Below, one piece after another: positions 9,572-16,244 of a stretch of 52,818 nucleotides of DNA. How positions within the stretch are numbered: position 1 is the stretch's first letter; each line of letters opens with the position of its first letter. The DNA is from Patescibacteria group bacterium (GTDB lineage: Bacteria > Patescibacteriota > Patescibacteriia > Magasanikbacterales > GWA2-37-8). The translations under genes and the position numbers were made by a program. The notes beneath the pieces are model-generated. The model had not been told where the DNA came from. It did not search any database and saw only the letters and a list, made by a program, of their open reading frames with translations. The stretch spans positions 1 through 52,818 of the forward strand of contig JAKLGL010000003.1 in assembly GCA_022710645.1 (NCBI GenBank). The letters run 5' to 3'.

Positions 9572-10084
9572 ATGAAAAATAACGACTGGTACAAAAAGGC
9601 TCTCCTGAAAAACGCCAAAGAGATCATAAGTTCTGGTGCGACTTACACGATCTTAGCTTTAGTATTTTTACTTTGGCATTTTGCTTTGGGGTTCAAATTT
9701 CAATGGCAAAGCATTAGTCCGTTATCTGCACCAAGTATTTTTGTCCGGGTGTTTTATAGTGCTTTCACCTTTTGTACGATCGGCTTGCTTCTATATGTGA
9801 TTAAATTTTATAAAGTCCTACACGACATTGTAGTCAAAGCGTTTGGCATGTGGGAACTCTACAATTTCATCAAAGCAGTACTCTGGGCATTCTTGATGTA
9901 TATTTCCTACGCCTATCTTGTGCCGTGGCTGTTTAATGTCCTAAATGCAAGCATATCGATATTATTCAACATCGCCAATCTCGTGCTGTATGCTTTACCG
10001 CCAGTCGGCATCGCATTGATTTTAAGCATCATCTATCTACTCTCTAATAAAAAATTAAAACATGAACACAGACGATCCAATTAA
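9572..10084 (+). CDS. Small multi-pass membrane protein of the defence operon
   Basis: A 170-residue protein with about four hydrophobic helices (near 24-42, 60-82, 100-122 and 130-158), a charged N-terminus and a basic C-terminal tail. It starts 9 bp after the STAND gene, so it is probably cotranscribed. I do not recognise the family. Membrane proteins are often paired with antiviral NTPases, but nothing in this sequence shows such a role. It could equally be unrelated cargo. Confidence 0.6.
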   Translation: MKNNDWYKKALLKNAKEIISSGATYTILALVFLLWHFALGFKFQWQSISPLSAPSIFVRVFYSAFTFCTIGLLLYVIKFYKVLHDIVVKAFGMWELYNFIKAVLWAFLMYISYAYLVPWLFNVLNASISILFNIANLVLYALPPVGIALILSIIYLLSNKKLKHEHRRSN

Positions 10085-10238
10085 AGACGACCCAGCCGAA
10101 GAAGCTCCGGACGAGGAAGTAGCCGAGCTTATGGAAAGTCACGATCTTGATAAGGACACGGCCGAGCGTGTGCAGGAGATCATGGAAGATTTGGGTGTGG
10201 ACGAGGACGATGCAGTCGAGCTTGAGGAGTTACTGTAA
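10062..10238 (+). CDS. Very acidic 58-residue protein
   Basis: An ATG at 10062 opens a frame of 58 residues that overlaps the end of the membrane-protein gene by 23 bp. About 25 residues are Asp or Glu and only three are Lys or Arg. The second half (from about 19) has a heptad-like helix pattern ('AELMESHDLDKDTAERVQEI', then 'MEDLGVDEDDAVELEELL'). The composition resembles a DNA mimic or a soluble partner of a basic protein, but no family is recognised. The gene-like codon use and the position at the operon end support a real gene; the overlap leaves some doubt. Confidence 0.55.
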   Translation: MNTDDPIKDDPAEEAPDEEVAELMESHDLDKDTAERVQEIMEDLGVDEDDAVELEELL

Positions 10239-10553
10239 AATCTTAAACTCTCTCATTTCTTTCTGAGCCCGTTCCATATCCTCGAGCACTTTGAGATATA
10301 TTGCTCGAGTTTTCTTTGACTTTGGATTATCCTCGGCAAAACGGATATCGTCATCGTCCACAAATCCGGCTAATGAGATATAAGCACCGGCCAAGAGTCT
10401 GATTCGTTCCTTGATAGCTTGTTTGATTTTGGCTTTTGGTTCCGGAAGTGAAGATAACGGATTAAATGATCCGCGTCGATGTGGCATTCTTATGTTTTTG
10501 GCGGTCGCAAGGATCGCTTCAATGTCATCGTACTGCATAGCAAGCAAGAACAT
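10230..10553 (-). CDS. Hypothetical helical protein, 107 residues
   Basis: A minus-strand frame converges on, and overlaps by 9 bp, the acidic-protein gene. The protein is basic in the middle and helical, with an acidic patch 'AGFVDDDDIRFAEDNP' near residues 62-77. The start at 10553 may be five codons too early; the ATG at 10538 is an alternative. A palindromic, operator-like sequence lies 35-65 bp upstream. I do not recognise the family. It may belong to the island as a regulator or accessory factor. Confidence 0.5.
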   Translation of the reverse strand: MFLLAMQYDDIEAILATAKNIRMPHRRGSFNPLSSLPEPKAKIKQAIKERIRLLAGAYISLAGFVDDDDIRFAEDNPKSKKTRAIYLKVLEDMERAQKEMREFKILQ

Positions 10554-10587
10554 ACGCTTGCCGTCGGAATAAGTCTAGCGGAGTCAT

Positions 10588-10618
10588 ATTTGCTTAATTT
10601 TGCTTAAGTTAAGCAAAT
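10588..10618. repeat. Palindromic operator-like site with three TTGCTTAA half-sites
   Basis: ATTTGCTTAA (10588-10597) and its exact inverse TTAAGCAAAT (10609-10618) flank a third, direct copy TTTGCTTAA (10599-10607). The cluster lies just upstream of the minus-strand gene beginning at 10553. The arrangement suggests a repressor-binding site for that gene, though no protein can be assigned. Confidence 0.5.
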
Positions 10619-10730
10619 CGTTTTAAAGTCTCAAAACTCGTTCACAATCGTTTCGGGTTTTCGGATTGGTGCAAATCTCTAACTTCGGTCGAACCGCTCG
10701 CCACACGGGCAAACACGGGGCAAGAACGGG

Positions 10731-10850
10731 TTATACATTCTCGTACTTGGCCAGCAACCCTTTCATTTGGTCTAAAACTACCGTCGGGTATTTGTACTCG
10801 GTCGCATAGTCAAAATGTCGAAAGTCGTTGAGAAGGGCGAGCAAAAAATA
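10731..10850 (-). pseudogene. C-terminal fragment of an unidentified protein
   Basis: On the minus strand, 39 sense codons followed by TAA (10733-10731) read like a protein C-terminus: '...LLNDFRHFDYATEYKYPTVV' and then 'LDQMKGLLAKYENV'. Immediately upstream the frame is closed by a stop inside a hairpin terminator at 10843-10878, and no start codon or 5' part exists. It looks like the tail of a gene cut off at the island edge. The parent family is not recognised. Confidence 0.4.
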
Positions 10851-10878
10851 TCATTCCATTTATGGAGTGATATTTTTT
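10843..10878. terminator. Bidirectional hairpin terminator
   Basis: Arms 10843-10859 and 10862-10878 pair over 17 bp with one G-T wobble and a 2-nt loop, ending in A- and T-runs on both strands (the A-run starts at 10843, the T-run at 10873). It separates the gene fragment at 10731-10850 from the hairpin-rich stretch to its right. Confidence 0.7.
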
Positions 10879-10907
10879 TGTTTTGTGGTGAGGATTCGAA
10901 CGGGAAA

Positions 10908-10988
10908 GGGAGAAAACGGGAGTTTTCTCTTACTGAGGAAAGTCCACGAAAACCCGAAGGTTTTTGTGAGAGGACCCGCCTAGGCGGG
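10908..10988 (+). other. Hairpin-rich stretch, possible structured RNA of unknown type
   Basis: Three hairpins occur in a row: GAGAAAAC/GTTTTCTC (10910-10917/10922-10929), CACGAAAACC/GGTTTTTGTG (10945-10954/10959-10968, CGAA tetraloop) and CCCGCC/GGCGGG (10975-10980/10983-10988). Between the first two lies GAGGAAAGTCC (10935-10945), identical to the conserved CR-I block of bacterial RNase P RNA, which also follows a hairpin there. The other conserved RNase P regions are not found, so this is either a fragment or a chance match. Strand is uncertain. Confidence 0.35.
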
Positions 10989-11003
10989 GACGATTTCGAA
11001 TAG

Positions 11004-11411
11004 CGTTATCTTTTTCAGCCGAGAGGGTTAGACGACGATGGTCAACCGACCGGCAGACTCGTTCTCGAAGAAGAAAGGCTCGACGTATCCAAAAATGACT
11101 TCGAGGAAGTCGAGGTGCCTATCGAAATCTTGGGAACGATTGTTACGGATAAGCCGAGTGGCTTTACCGGTATGGCCATTGATTTCATCAGACATATCAA
11201 TGGTTGTTTCCATGTCACAATTCAGCCGAAAGGGTTGCTCAAAAAAAATGGCAATCCGATTCAAAAAGCAGATTTTGATCTGCGACAGTGCACAGGAAAA
11301 AAAATCAAAGAGCTGTCTGAATCCGAACTCAAGGAGAGTAAGAAGAAAAATCCCTCTCCTATACCCTATCCCAAAGAAAGCTTTTTCCAGGAAAAGAAGT
11401 CTCTGTTCTGA
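11004..11411 (+). pseudogene. 5'-truncated gene encoding two tandem copies of a small domain
   Basis: The frame is open from 11004 (just after a TAG) to 11411 with no ATG in its first half; the only plausible start is GTG at 11115. The translation shows an internal duplication: 'YLFQPRGLDDDGQPTGRL' near the start and 'TIQPKGLLKKNGNPIQKADF' later share QP[RK]GLxxx[DN]GxP. The second copy is preceded by 'TDKPSGFTGMAIDFIRHING', and the equivalent N-terminal half of the first copy is missing. This suggests a gene that lost its 5' end at the island boundary. A shorter functional product from GTG 11115 (98 residues) cannot be excluded. The family is not recognised with certainty. Confidence 0.5.
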
Positions 11412-11429
11412 AAAAAACTGAATGATGCC

Positions 11430-11458
11430 GCCGCTTGGTTTTACCCAGCGGCTTTTTT
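11430..11458 (+). terminator. Rho-independent terminator
   Basis: GCCGCT (11430-11435) pairs with AGCGGC (11447-11452), with further GG/CC pairing inside, followed by six T. It closes the truncated two-domain gene and insulates the next promoter. Confidence 0.75.
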
Positions 11459-11463
11459 AATCC

Positions 11464-11492
11464 TTGACCAAACCTCAAAATTAAGTTAATCT
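11464..11492 (+). promoter_or_regulatory. Candidate promoter of the D,D-carboxypeptidase gene
   Basis: TTGACC (11464-11469, 5 of 6), a 17-bp spacer and TAATCT (11487-11492, 4 of 6) lie 43 bp before the start at 11535, directly after a terminator. A ribosome-binding site (GGAGA at 11525-11529) follows. Confidence 0.5.
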
Positions 11493-11534
11493 ATTACGAT
11501 TAGATCTTTTAAAACTAAACAAACGGAGAATATC

Positions 11535-12383
11535 ATGAAAAAACAGAGTGCCTTTGTCACTATCTTTATTTTGCTTTGTCTTTTTTCCATCAGTCTTCCC
11601 GGCGCTACTTTGCCCAAAGACATCACTGATTCTGTTTTAGCCATTGACGCAAAAACCGGTCAAATTCTTTTTGAAAAAAACAGTGATGAAGTAAGGCCCT
11701 TAGCCAGCATTACAAAATTGATATCCGCTATGGTGCTTCTGGACCTGCGTGTGGACTGGAACGCTTCCACTAAAATTATCAGTATTGATTGTGATCGTTT
11801 TTCTCGCCAATTGATTGCAGGCGATGTGTTGAAACTAAACGATTTATGGAATATCGCTTTGATAGGTTCGGTCAACAGTGCTATGAAAGCGTTAGTGAGA
11901 AAAAGCGGGGTAAGTGAAAAACAATTTGTTGAATTGATGAACAAAAAAGCCAAGGACCTCAACTTAAATTCTATGGTTTTTGTCGAACCTTCGGGATTAA
12001 GTTCCAAAAATATCGGCAATGCCAAAGATACGGCCAAACTTCTTAAAGAGGCGCTGAAGTTTGAAAAGATTTTGAAGACTTTACTGGTTGACAAGTATTA
12101 TGTCCAGCCTCTGAATAAAGAAACACCCAAACAGATTTATAACACCAATTGGCTTATGACCAATTGGATTCCTAGTGACTTTCCAAAAGGTAGTATTGTC
12201 GGCAAAACCGGTTACCTCAAGAATTCCGGTTATAATCTATCTGTTCGTTTGACTGATGACAAAAATCACCAAATAATCGTGATAGTTCTGGGGGCAAAAA
12301 GTTTTACCTCCAGATTTTCCAAGGCTCGCGAATTGGCCAATCGGATATTTAACAACTATCCTCGACCAAACACGGGCGGATAG
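11535..12383 (+). CDS. D-alanyl-D-alanine carboxypeptidase (peptidase S11, PBP5/6 type)
   Basis: Trims the terminal D-Ala from peptidoglycan stem peptides outside the membrane. The 282-residue protein has an N-terminal signal sequence (about 1-25) and all three penicillin-binding motifs: SITK (58-61, nucleophile Ser58), SVN (112-114) and KTG (224-226). It lacks the extra C-terminal domain and amphipathic anchor of E. coli PBP5, so it is a minimal version, possibly held by an uncleaved signal helix. A GGAGA ribosome site lies 5 bp before the ATG, and the gene is transcribed alone between two terminators. Confidence 0.9.
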   Translation: MKKQSAFVTIFILLCLFSISLPGATLPKDITDSVLAIDAKTGQILFEKNSDEVRPLASITKLISAMVLLDLRVDWNASTKIISIDCDRFSRQLIAGDVLKLNDLWNIALIGSVNSAMKALVRKSGVSEKQFVELMNKKAKDLNLNSMVFVEPSGLSSKNIGNAKDTAKLLKEALKFEKILKTLLVDKYYVQPLNKETPKQIYNTNWLMTNWIPSDFPKGSIVGKTGYLKNSGYNLSVRLTDDKNHQIIVIVLGAKSFTSRFSKARELANRIFNNYPRPNTGG

Positions 12384-12386
12384 TTT

Positions 12387-12412
12387 GCCTTGCAGAAATG
12401 CAAGGCTTTTTT
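12387..12412 (+). terminator. Rho-independent terminator of the carboxypeptidase gene
   Basis: A perfect 8-bp stem GCCTTGCA/TGCAAGGC with a GAAA tetraloop is followed by six T, starting three bases after the stop codon. Confidence 0.9.
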
Positions 12413-12455
12413 AATACATAATTTAAACGATCTTTTAATTTTTTTCGCTTTTTGC

Positions 12456-12461
12456 TATAAT
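12456..12461 (+). promoter_or_regulatory. Extended -10 promoter
   Basis: TATAAT is preceded by TGC, giving an extended -10 element (TGCTATAAT). The -35 region is only T-rich. It lies 24 bp before the small membrane-protein gene at 12486. Confidence 0.6.
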
Positions 12462-12485
12462 CAACTTAACAAACAATAACTATTT

Positions 12486-12647
12486 ATGGCAAAATACTAT
12501 CTTAAAATGTTTCTTTTTATATTGGTAATATTATTTGGGATATTTATGTTTATTTACGGCGGATATGACGACAGCCCCGGAGCTCAAGGATTGGGATTGT
12601 TATTGATTATTATCGGGATTTGGAGAATAATAAAAAATAAAAAATAA
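12486..12647 (+). CDS. Small two-helix membrane protein, 53 residues
   Basis: The frame runs from ATG 12486 to TAA 12647. Two hydrophobic segments (about 8-25 and 35-49) are separated by a short polar loop 'GGYDDSPGAQG', and the tail is basic (KNKK). A clear promoter lies just upstream and another small membrane-protein gene follows 31 bp later. The family is not recognised; small proteins of this shape are common in CPR genomes. Confidence 0.65.
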   Translation: MAKYYLKMFLFILVILFGIFMFIYGGYDDSPGAQGLGLLLIIIGIWRIIKNKK

Positions 12648-12678
12648 GCTAAAATTAATTTATCTAATATTACATCGT

Positions 12679-12885
12679 ATGGATCCAAATATTTTAAGTA
12701 ACCCCTGGGTAATTTTGGCCATGTTGTTATGGACTATCCCATGGAAAGGTATAGCTTTATGGAAATCAGCTCGTCAAAACGATAAAGCTTGGTTTATTGC
12801 TCTTTTGATAATCAACACCGTGGGTTTATTGGAAATATTATATATATTCATCTTTGGTAAGAAAAAACAAACCCCTCAAGCTTAA
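12679..12885 (+). CDS. DUF5652-like small membrane protein
   Basis: A 68-residue protein with two membrane helices (about 9-28 and 37-60) and the pattern 'WVILAMLLWTIPWKGIALWK' followed by 'SARQNDKAWFIALLIINTVGLLEILYIF'. This matches my memory of the DUF5652 family, frequent in Parcubacteria, where it is described only as a membrane protein of unknown function. It is probably cotranscribed with the preceding 53-residue protein. Confidence 0.75.
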   Translation: MDPNILSNPWVILAMLLWTIPWKGIALWKSARQNDKAWFIALLIINTVGLLEILYIFIFGKKKQTPQA

Positions 12886-12894
12886 AAAAATAAA

Positions 12895-12929
12895 AAAAAC
12901 ACCTCGAATTTTCGTCGAGGTGTTTTTTT
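12895..12929. terminator. Bidirectional terminator between convergent genes
   Basis: AAAAACACCTCGA (12895-12907) pairs with TCGAGGTGTTTTT (12915-12927) across a 7-nt loop, with a T-run on each strand. It serves the DUF5652-like gene from the left and the glycosyltransferase from the right. Confidence 0.85.
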
Positions 12930-12934
12930 ATTTT

Positions 12935-14266
12935 CTACAATAATTGAAAACTCTTAGCCGGTTCTTTTATACCGTTAAAAACCACATCCTTGATATTGGC
13001 CACACCGAATTGCCGACCGTCCAAAAATCCGGACATCGCCGCTTCTGCGAGCCAACCGGAATTTACCCAATCAAAGAGCCACTCATGGGTATCACTCGGA
13101 ATATTTTGTGAAATTCCCGCTCCAACCATCTTGAGCCAAGTTTTATTAAAAAATTCTTGAGAACCGAGCGGTGGTGCCATAACAATTGGAATTCCCAAAC
13201 CGCAATAAAAAGAAAGTTCCGAAGGTTTAGTCCAAAGAATATCGGTTTTTCGTAAAACCTGGTTAAATGAACGGAAATAATCTTCTTTGTGAACTTCAAA
13301 TATAATATTGAGATTTTTACCGAGATTCTTTTGCATTCCATGACGATAAATTTGTTCTTTAAAATACAGATAAACATCGTTACGCGTACCGGCTACCAAA
13401 TTAAAATTTATTTCCTCCGCCAATATTTTCTTTTTTAAAGATAGCAAAATACTGTGTGCCAAATCTCTTTGCGCACCAGCTCCTCCCACGGCAAAAGTCA
13501 AAGTAAACGGATGTCGATGACGAGCTTCAATTTTGATATCTTTGATAAATCTGGTAACCGTATCGGAATATTTTTGACGATACATTTTTTCCGGATCCAG
13601 ATTGATAAGACGTTCGGCTAAATCACTTTTTAAAATTTTCAATTCTTTACCGCCCAAATTTTCCTCCGGCAAAGGAAATCCTGTTAAAAATATATTTTCT
13701 TCTTTAACTCCGTACAATTTTAACCTTTCTACCACCCTGCGACAAGGAGCCAAATATTTTATCCTACTTTTTGAAGGATCAAGTGCGACCCAAGCTCGAG
13801 AAATATCCGCATCGCAAAGCACGCAATAAATTTCATTTTTGAAACCGTGTTCCTCGGCAAAAAAAGCCACAGTGAAAAAAGTGGTAATAAGAGGGATGTT
13901 TTCTTGATTGAGATAATTGATAAAATCTTTTCCCCAACCGCGCCTAATAAGTCGATAAATTTGAGTGACTTGCAATATCGGTTTACTCAAGTCGCGACGA
14001 GGGTAAAATTTCGGAATAGCTTGAAGTTTGTCATAAAGACCGAAAACAGGTTTACCAATAAGCGGTATGTGAGTAAAGCGAGATATAAATTCGTAAAATT
14101 TTCGAGTATTTACCCAAATTTTTTTATCTTTTTCCGGAATACCGGGATAATTATTGGCATTTATCACTTTACCGTTGGGAGATAAATGACGTAATGGATA
14201 AGCGGCGCGTTGATGGCCGTAACCCATATCCACGGACACTATCCAGGCTTTTTTTTCTTCCTCCAT
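12935..14266 (-). CDS. GT-B fold glycosyltransferase-like protein (MurG/MGDG-synthase-like)
   Basis: The 443-residue protein begins 'AWIVSVDMGYGHQRAAYPLR' (about 7-26), resembling the DxGxGHxxAA loop of MGDG synthases and MurG-type GT28 enzymes. A second half around 255-380 has a GG-containing Rossmann start ('FAVGGAGAQRDLAH') and a later 'KPSELSFYCGLGIPIVMAPP', like the donor-binding end of GT-B enzymes. It has no membrane helix. The substrate cannot be told; a lipid or wall sugar is likely. The FkbM methyltransferase just upstream on the same strand could act on the same product. Confidence 0.6.
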   Translation of the reverse strand: MEEEKKAWIVSVDMGYGHQRAAYPLRHLSPNGKVINANNYPGIPEKDKKIWVNTRKFYEFISRFTHIPLIGKPVFGLYDKLQAIPKFYPRRDLSKPILQVTQIYRLIRRGWGKDFINYLNQENIPLITTFFTVAFFAEEHGFKNEIYCVLCDADISRAWVALDPSKSRIKYLAPCRRVVERLKLYGVKEENIFLTGFPLPEENLGGKELKILKSDLAERLINLDPEKMYRQKYSDTVTRFIKDIKIEARHRHPFTLTFAVGGAGAQRDLAHSILLSLKKKILAEEINFNLVAGTRNDVYLYFKEQIYRHGMQKNLGKNLNIIFEVHKEDYFRSFNQVLRKTDILWTKPSELSFYCGLGIPIVMAPPLGSQEFFNKTWLKMVGAGISQNIPSDTHEWLFDWVNSGWLAEAAMSGFLDGRQFGVANIKDVVFNGIKEPAKSFQLL

Positions 14267-14273
14267 ATTATTT

Positions 14274-14969
14274 TTATTTTTGTTTTTTTAATCTTTTGTT
14301 TCTAGCCAAAAGAAAACCCATGGTTTTGTCGAAATGCGAAGGAAAATTTTCTACGGAAAATCCGTTTTCACGCAAAATATTTTCTAACATTTTAAAATTT
14401 TTATCATTGACTTGGTGATATTCCAAGAAAATATTTTCAGTCTTAACGGCAATATCAACAATGGAATTTTCAAAAATCTCATATTCCCCTCCTTCGATAT
14501 CCATTTTCAATAAAGAAATCAAAGATATTTTATATTTTTTGACAAGATCTCCAAAATTAATCGCATTTACTTCTTGTGTTTGTTTACTTATAGGTAGAAG
14601 TGAATGATTTTGGCTATCCTCGCTTAAAAAAATCTTTATTTTGCCGGTTTCTTTACAAAGAGCCATTTTTTCCGGTTTGATATTTTTAAAAATATTTTCC
14701 TTTAGATTCCTTTCTAGAAAATCAAAATTTTCTTTTACCGGTTCCAAAGATAAAATTTTTATTTTGGAATTTAGAGCTGCCGTCCAAAGAGAAAAATAAC
14801 CGGCATGAGCTCCAACGTCCAGCACTATTCCTTTGGCATCTTTGATTATTTGCGTGATACCGCGATATTCTTTAAACTTAAAAATCTCGTTCACAACACT
14901 TTCGTCAACTTCATCGCGTAAAGACAATTTTATTTTTTTACCGTTTACGGTTTCTTCTCTAGTGTACAT
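14274..14969 (-). CDS. FkbM-family SAM-dependent methyltransferase
   Basis: Transfers methyl groups to hydroxyls, usually on sugars or polyketides. It shows VLDVGAHAGYFSLW (SAM loop), an acidic 'LEP' after strand 2, and the family signature LLKMDIEGGEYEIFE. I chose ATG 14969 (MYTREE) because the longer frame would start at a TTG (15023) and TATAAT sits 7 bp before this ATG, so the mRNA would be nearly leaderless. It ends 7 bp before the glycosyltransferase, suggesting one operon for a methylated glycan or glycolipid. Confidence 0.85.
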   Translation of the reverse strand: MYTREETVNGKKIKLSLRDEVDESVVNEIFKFKEYRGITQIIKDAKGIVLDVGAHAGYFSLWTAALNSKIKILSLEPVKENFDFLERNLKENIFKNIKPEKMALCKETGKIKIFLSEDSQNHSLLPISKQTQEVNAINFGDLVKKYKISLISLLKMDIEGGEYEIFENSIVDIAVKTENIFLEYHQVNDKNFKMLENILRENGFSVENFPSHFDKTMGFLLARNKRLKKQK

Positions 14970-14975
14970 AGATAT

Positions 14976-14981
14976 ATTATA
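14976..14981 (-). promoter_or_regulatory. -10 element for a nearly leaderless mRNA
   Basis: On the minus strand TATAAT is followed after a few bases by the ATG of the FkbM gene (14969), so transcription should begin at or within a base or two of the start codon. The -35 match is weak (TTTCAC). Confidence 0.45.
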
Positions 14982-15036
14982 CAAGATTTTGAGATTATTG
15001 TGAAACTGTTCGATTCCAAGCAAGAAAACCTACATA

Positions 15037-15072
15037 AATAAAAAACTTCCCCAAACAGGGAGTTTTTTATTT
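15037..15072. terminator. Bidirectional hairpin terminator
   Basis: An A-run and AACTTCCC pair with GGGAGTTTTTT across CAAACA, giving T-runs on both strands. It lies between the tRNA-Gln region and the FkbM gene, ending the tRNA-Gln transcript. Confidence 0.65.
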
Positions 15073-15076
15073 ATAA

Positions 15077-15095
15077 GTTCCGAGGCTTGGAATCG
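15077..15095 (-). repeat. Copied 3' end of tRNA-Gln (19-bp direct repeat)
   Basis: These 19 bases are identical to 15255-15273, which contain the T-loop, T-stem and acceptor 3' strand of the intact tRNA-Gln. The copies are 178 bp apart in the same orientation. This is the att-like arrangement left when an element inserts in the 3' end of a tRNA gene. Confidence 0.8.
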
Positions 15096-15254
15096 GCCGC
15101 GACTAAAATTTTCTTCCGAAAATTTTGTCTGGCCACCGCCTCGCGCCTGCCTGCCGGCAGGCAGGATTTTACTCGTTCGCAAACTCGTAAAATATCGCTC
15201 CGGCGTTCTCTTCCAAACGCGACACAAATTATTGTGTCACTTCCTCTATACTTC
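15096..15254. mobile_element. Gene-less palindromic insertion at tRNA-Gln
   Basis: The segment between the two tRNA-Gln 3' copies holds no convincing gene but many palindromes: AAAATTTTC/GAAAATTTT near 15106-15126, a perfect 20-bp palindrome at 15146-15165 (CCTGCCTGCC and its inverse), ATTTTAC/GTAAAAT around 15166-15194, and GACACAA/TTGTGTC near 15222-15239. Parts are GC-rich against an AT-rich background. Open frames crossing it on both strands are by-products of the palindromes. Confidence 0.55.
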
Positions 15255-15255
15255 G

Positions 15256-15326
15256 TTCCGAGGCTTGGAATCGAACCAAGATAGACAGCTTCAAAGGCTG
15301 TTGTCCTACCTTTAGACGACCTCGGA
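15256..15326 (-). tRNA. tRNA-Gln (UUG)
   Basis: The acceptor stem TCCGAGG/CCTCGGA, anticodon stem ACAGC/GCTGT with loop CTTTGAA (anticodon TTG), and a T-loop TTCGATT in a CTTGG/CCAAG stem form a complete cloverleaf on the minus strand. CCA is not encoded. Its 3' end is duplicated downstream at 15077-15095. Confidence 0.93.
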
Positions 15327-15331
15327 ATAAT

Positions 15332-16240
15332 CTAGACTTTCAATTGTTTACGCATTGCGAGGCCGCTACTGATAAAAGTCAAAAGCAATACACTGACAAA
15401 TTGAATTCCAGTCAACAAAATAATATGCGAATTATAATAATTTGTCAAGGTAAAACCGTTGCTAAAAACTATCGATAAATAAGGATCTAGAAAATGTAAA
15501 GCCAAATAAATTAAACCGAAAGTTATAGAAACGCTTAACAAAGCGAAAATAAACGCTTCGACCATATACGGACCGCGGATAAACCACGAAGACGCGCCAA
15601 CCAATCTTTTGATGGAAATTTCAATGCGTTGAGTATATATAGATACTCGAATAGTATTAAATATTATCAAAAACGAGATTATCGCAAACAAAGCTGAAAG
15701 ACCAAAACCTATTTTTTCTATACGATTGGTGATATTTTGAATTTTTTCTATACCTTCTTCGTTTCCCTCAAAACTTTTGGTTTCTATCAAAGCATCGTAT
15801 TCCGGTACATCGACAGCTTGTAATATTTTTTTATAATCCTGAGGTTCTCTGGTCTTTATTATCAAGGTCGGACCAAAAGGATTTTCTTTTAATTCTTCTA
15901 AGGCCGATAAAACTTCGGAACTTAATTTGTGTCTGTTTTTAAAAGAATCCAAAACCTGATCTCTGGTAACGAGATTCATTTCTGTTATTTCTGGTAAAAC
16001 GCTGAGATATTTTTGTACTTCTTCCAAATTTTTATCCGTAGTTTCAGCTTTAAAATAAAGAGATATATTTATTTGTTCCTTCACCAGAGAAGTCGCTTGT
16101 TTGGTCAAAATATCCACACCCCACAAAACGTTTACAGACAACAACATTAAAATCAAAATAAAAACTGTCATGGTCGACAATCCGAAATTTCTACCTAAAT
16201 CCTGCAAAGAAAATTTTATGATTCTATATATGGAATGCAT
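15332..16240 (-). CDS. ftsX: Cell-division permease-like protein FtsX
   Basis: Partner of FtsE at the division site, where the complex activates peptidoglycan hydrolases. It has an N-terminal membrane helix after 'RIIKFSLQDLGRNFGLS', an extracellular domain, and three further C-terminal helices, the FtsX topology. I chose ATG 16240 (MHSIYRIIKF), 5 bp after ftsE; a GTG/ATG pair at 16276/16273 with GGAGGGG upstream is an alternative that would overlap ftsE by about 30 bp. The length of about 302 is normal. Confidence 0.92.
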   Translation of the reverse strand: MHSIYRIIKFSLQDLGRNFGLSTMTVFILILMLLSVNVLWGVDILTKQATSLVKEQINISLYFKAETTDKNLEEVQKYLSVLPEITEMNLVTRDQVLDSFKNRHKLSSEVLSALEELKENPFGPTLIIKTREPQDYKKILQAVDVPEYDALIETKSFEGNEEGIEKIQNITNRIEKIGFGLSALFAIISFLIIFNTIRVSIYTQRIEISIKRLVGASSWFIRGPYMVEAFIFALLSVSITFGLIYLALHFLDPYLSIVFSNGFTLTNYYNSHIILLTGIQFVSVLLLTFISSGLAMRKQLKV

Positions 16241-16244
16241 ATTA

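Noticed and set aside
10885-10905. tRNA 3' end on the minus strand (T-loop-like TTCGAAT)
   Set aside because: The flanking bases do not form a T-stem, and no acceptor or anticodon arm can be built around it.
10815-11003. 62-residue plus-strand ORF
   Set aside because: It crosses a bidirectional terminator and the three-hairpin stretch, and its translation has no protein-like pattern.
10880-11040. Complete RNase P RNA gene
   Set aside because: Only CR-I (GAGGAAAGTCC) and a loose CR-V-like stretch are present, about 90 bases apart; the P4 3' strand and the CR-II to CR-IV blocks are missing, and the right part is coding in a duplicated domain.
15030-15284. 65-residue ORFs on both strands beside tRNA-Gln
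   Set aside because: Both are produced by the palindromic, partly GC-rich segment and overlap tRNA sequence.
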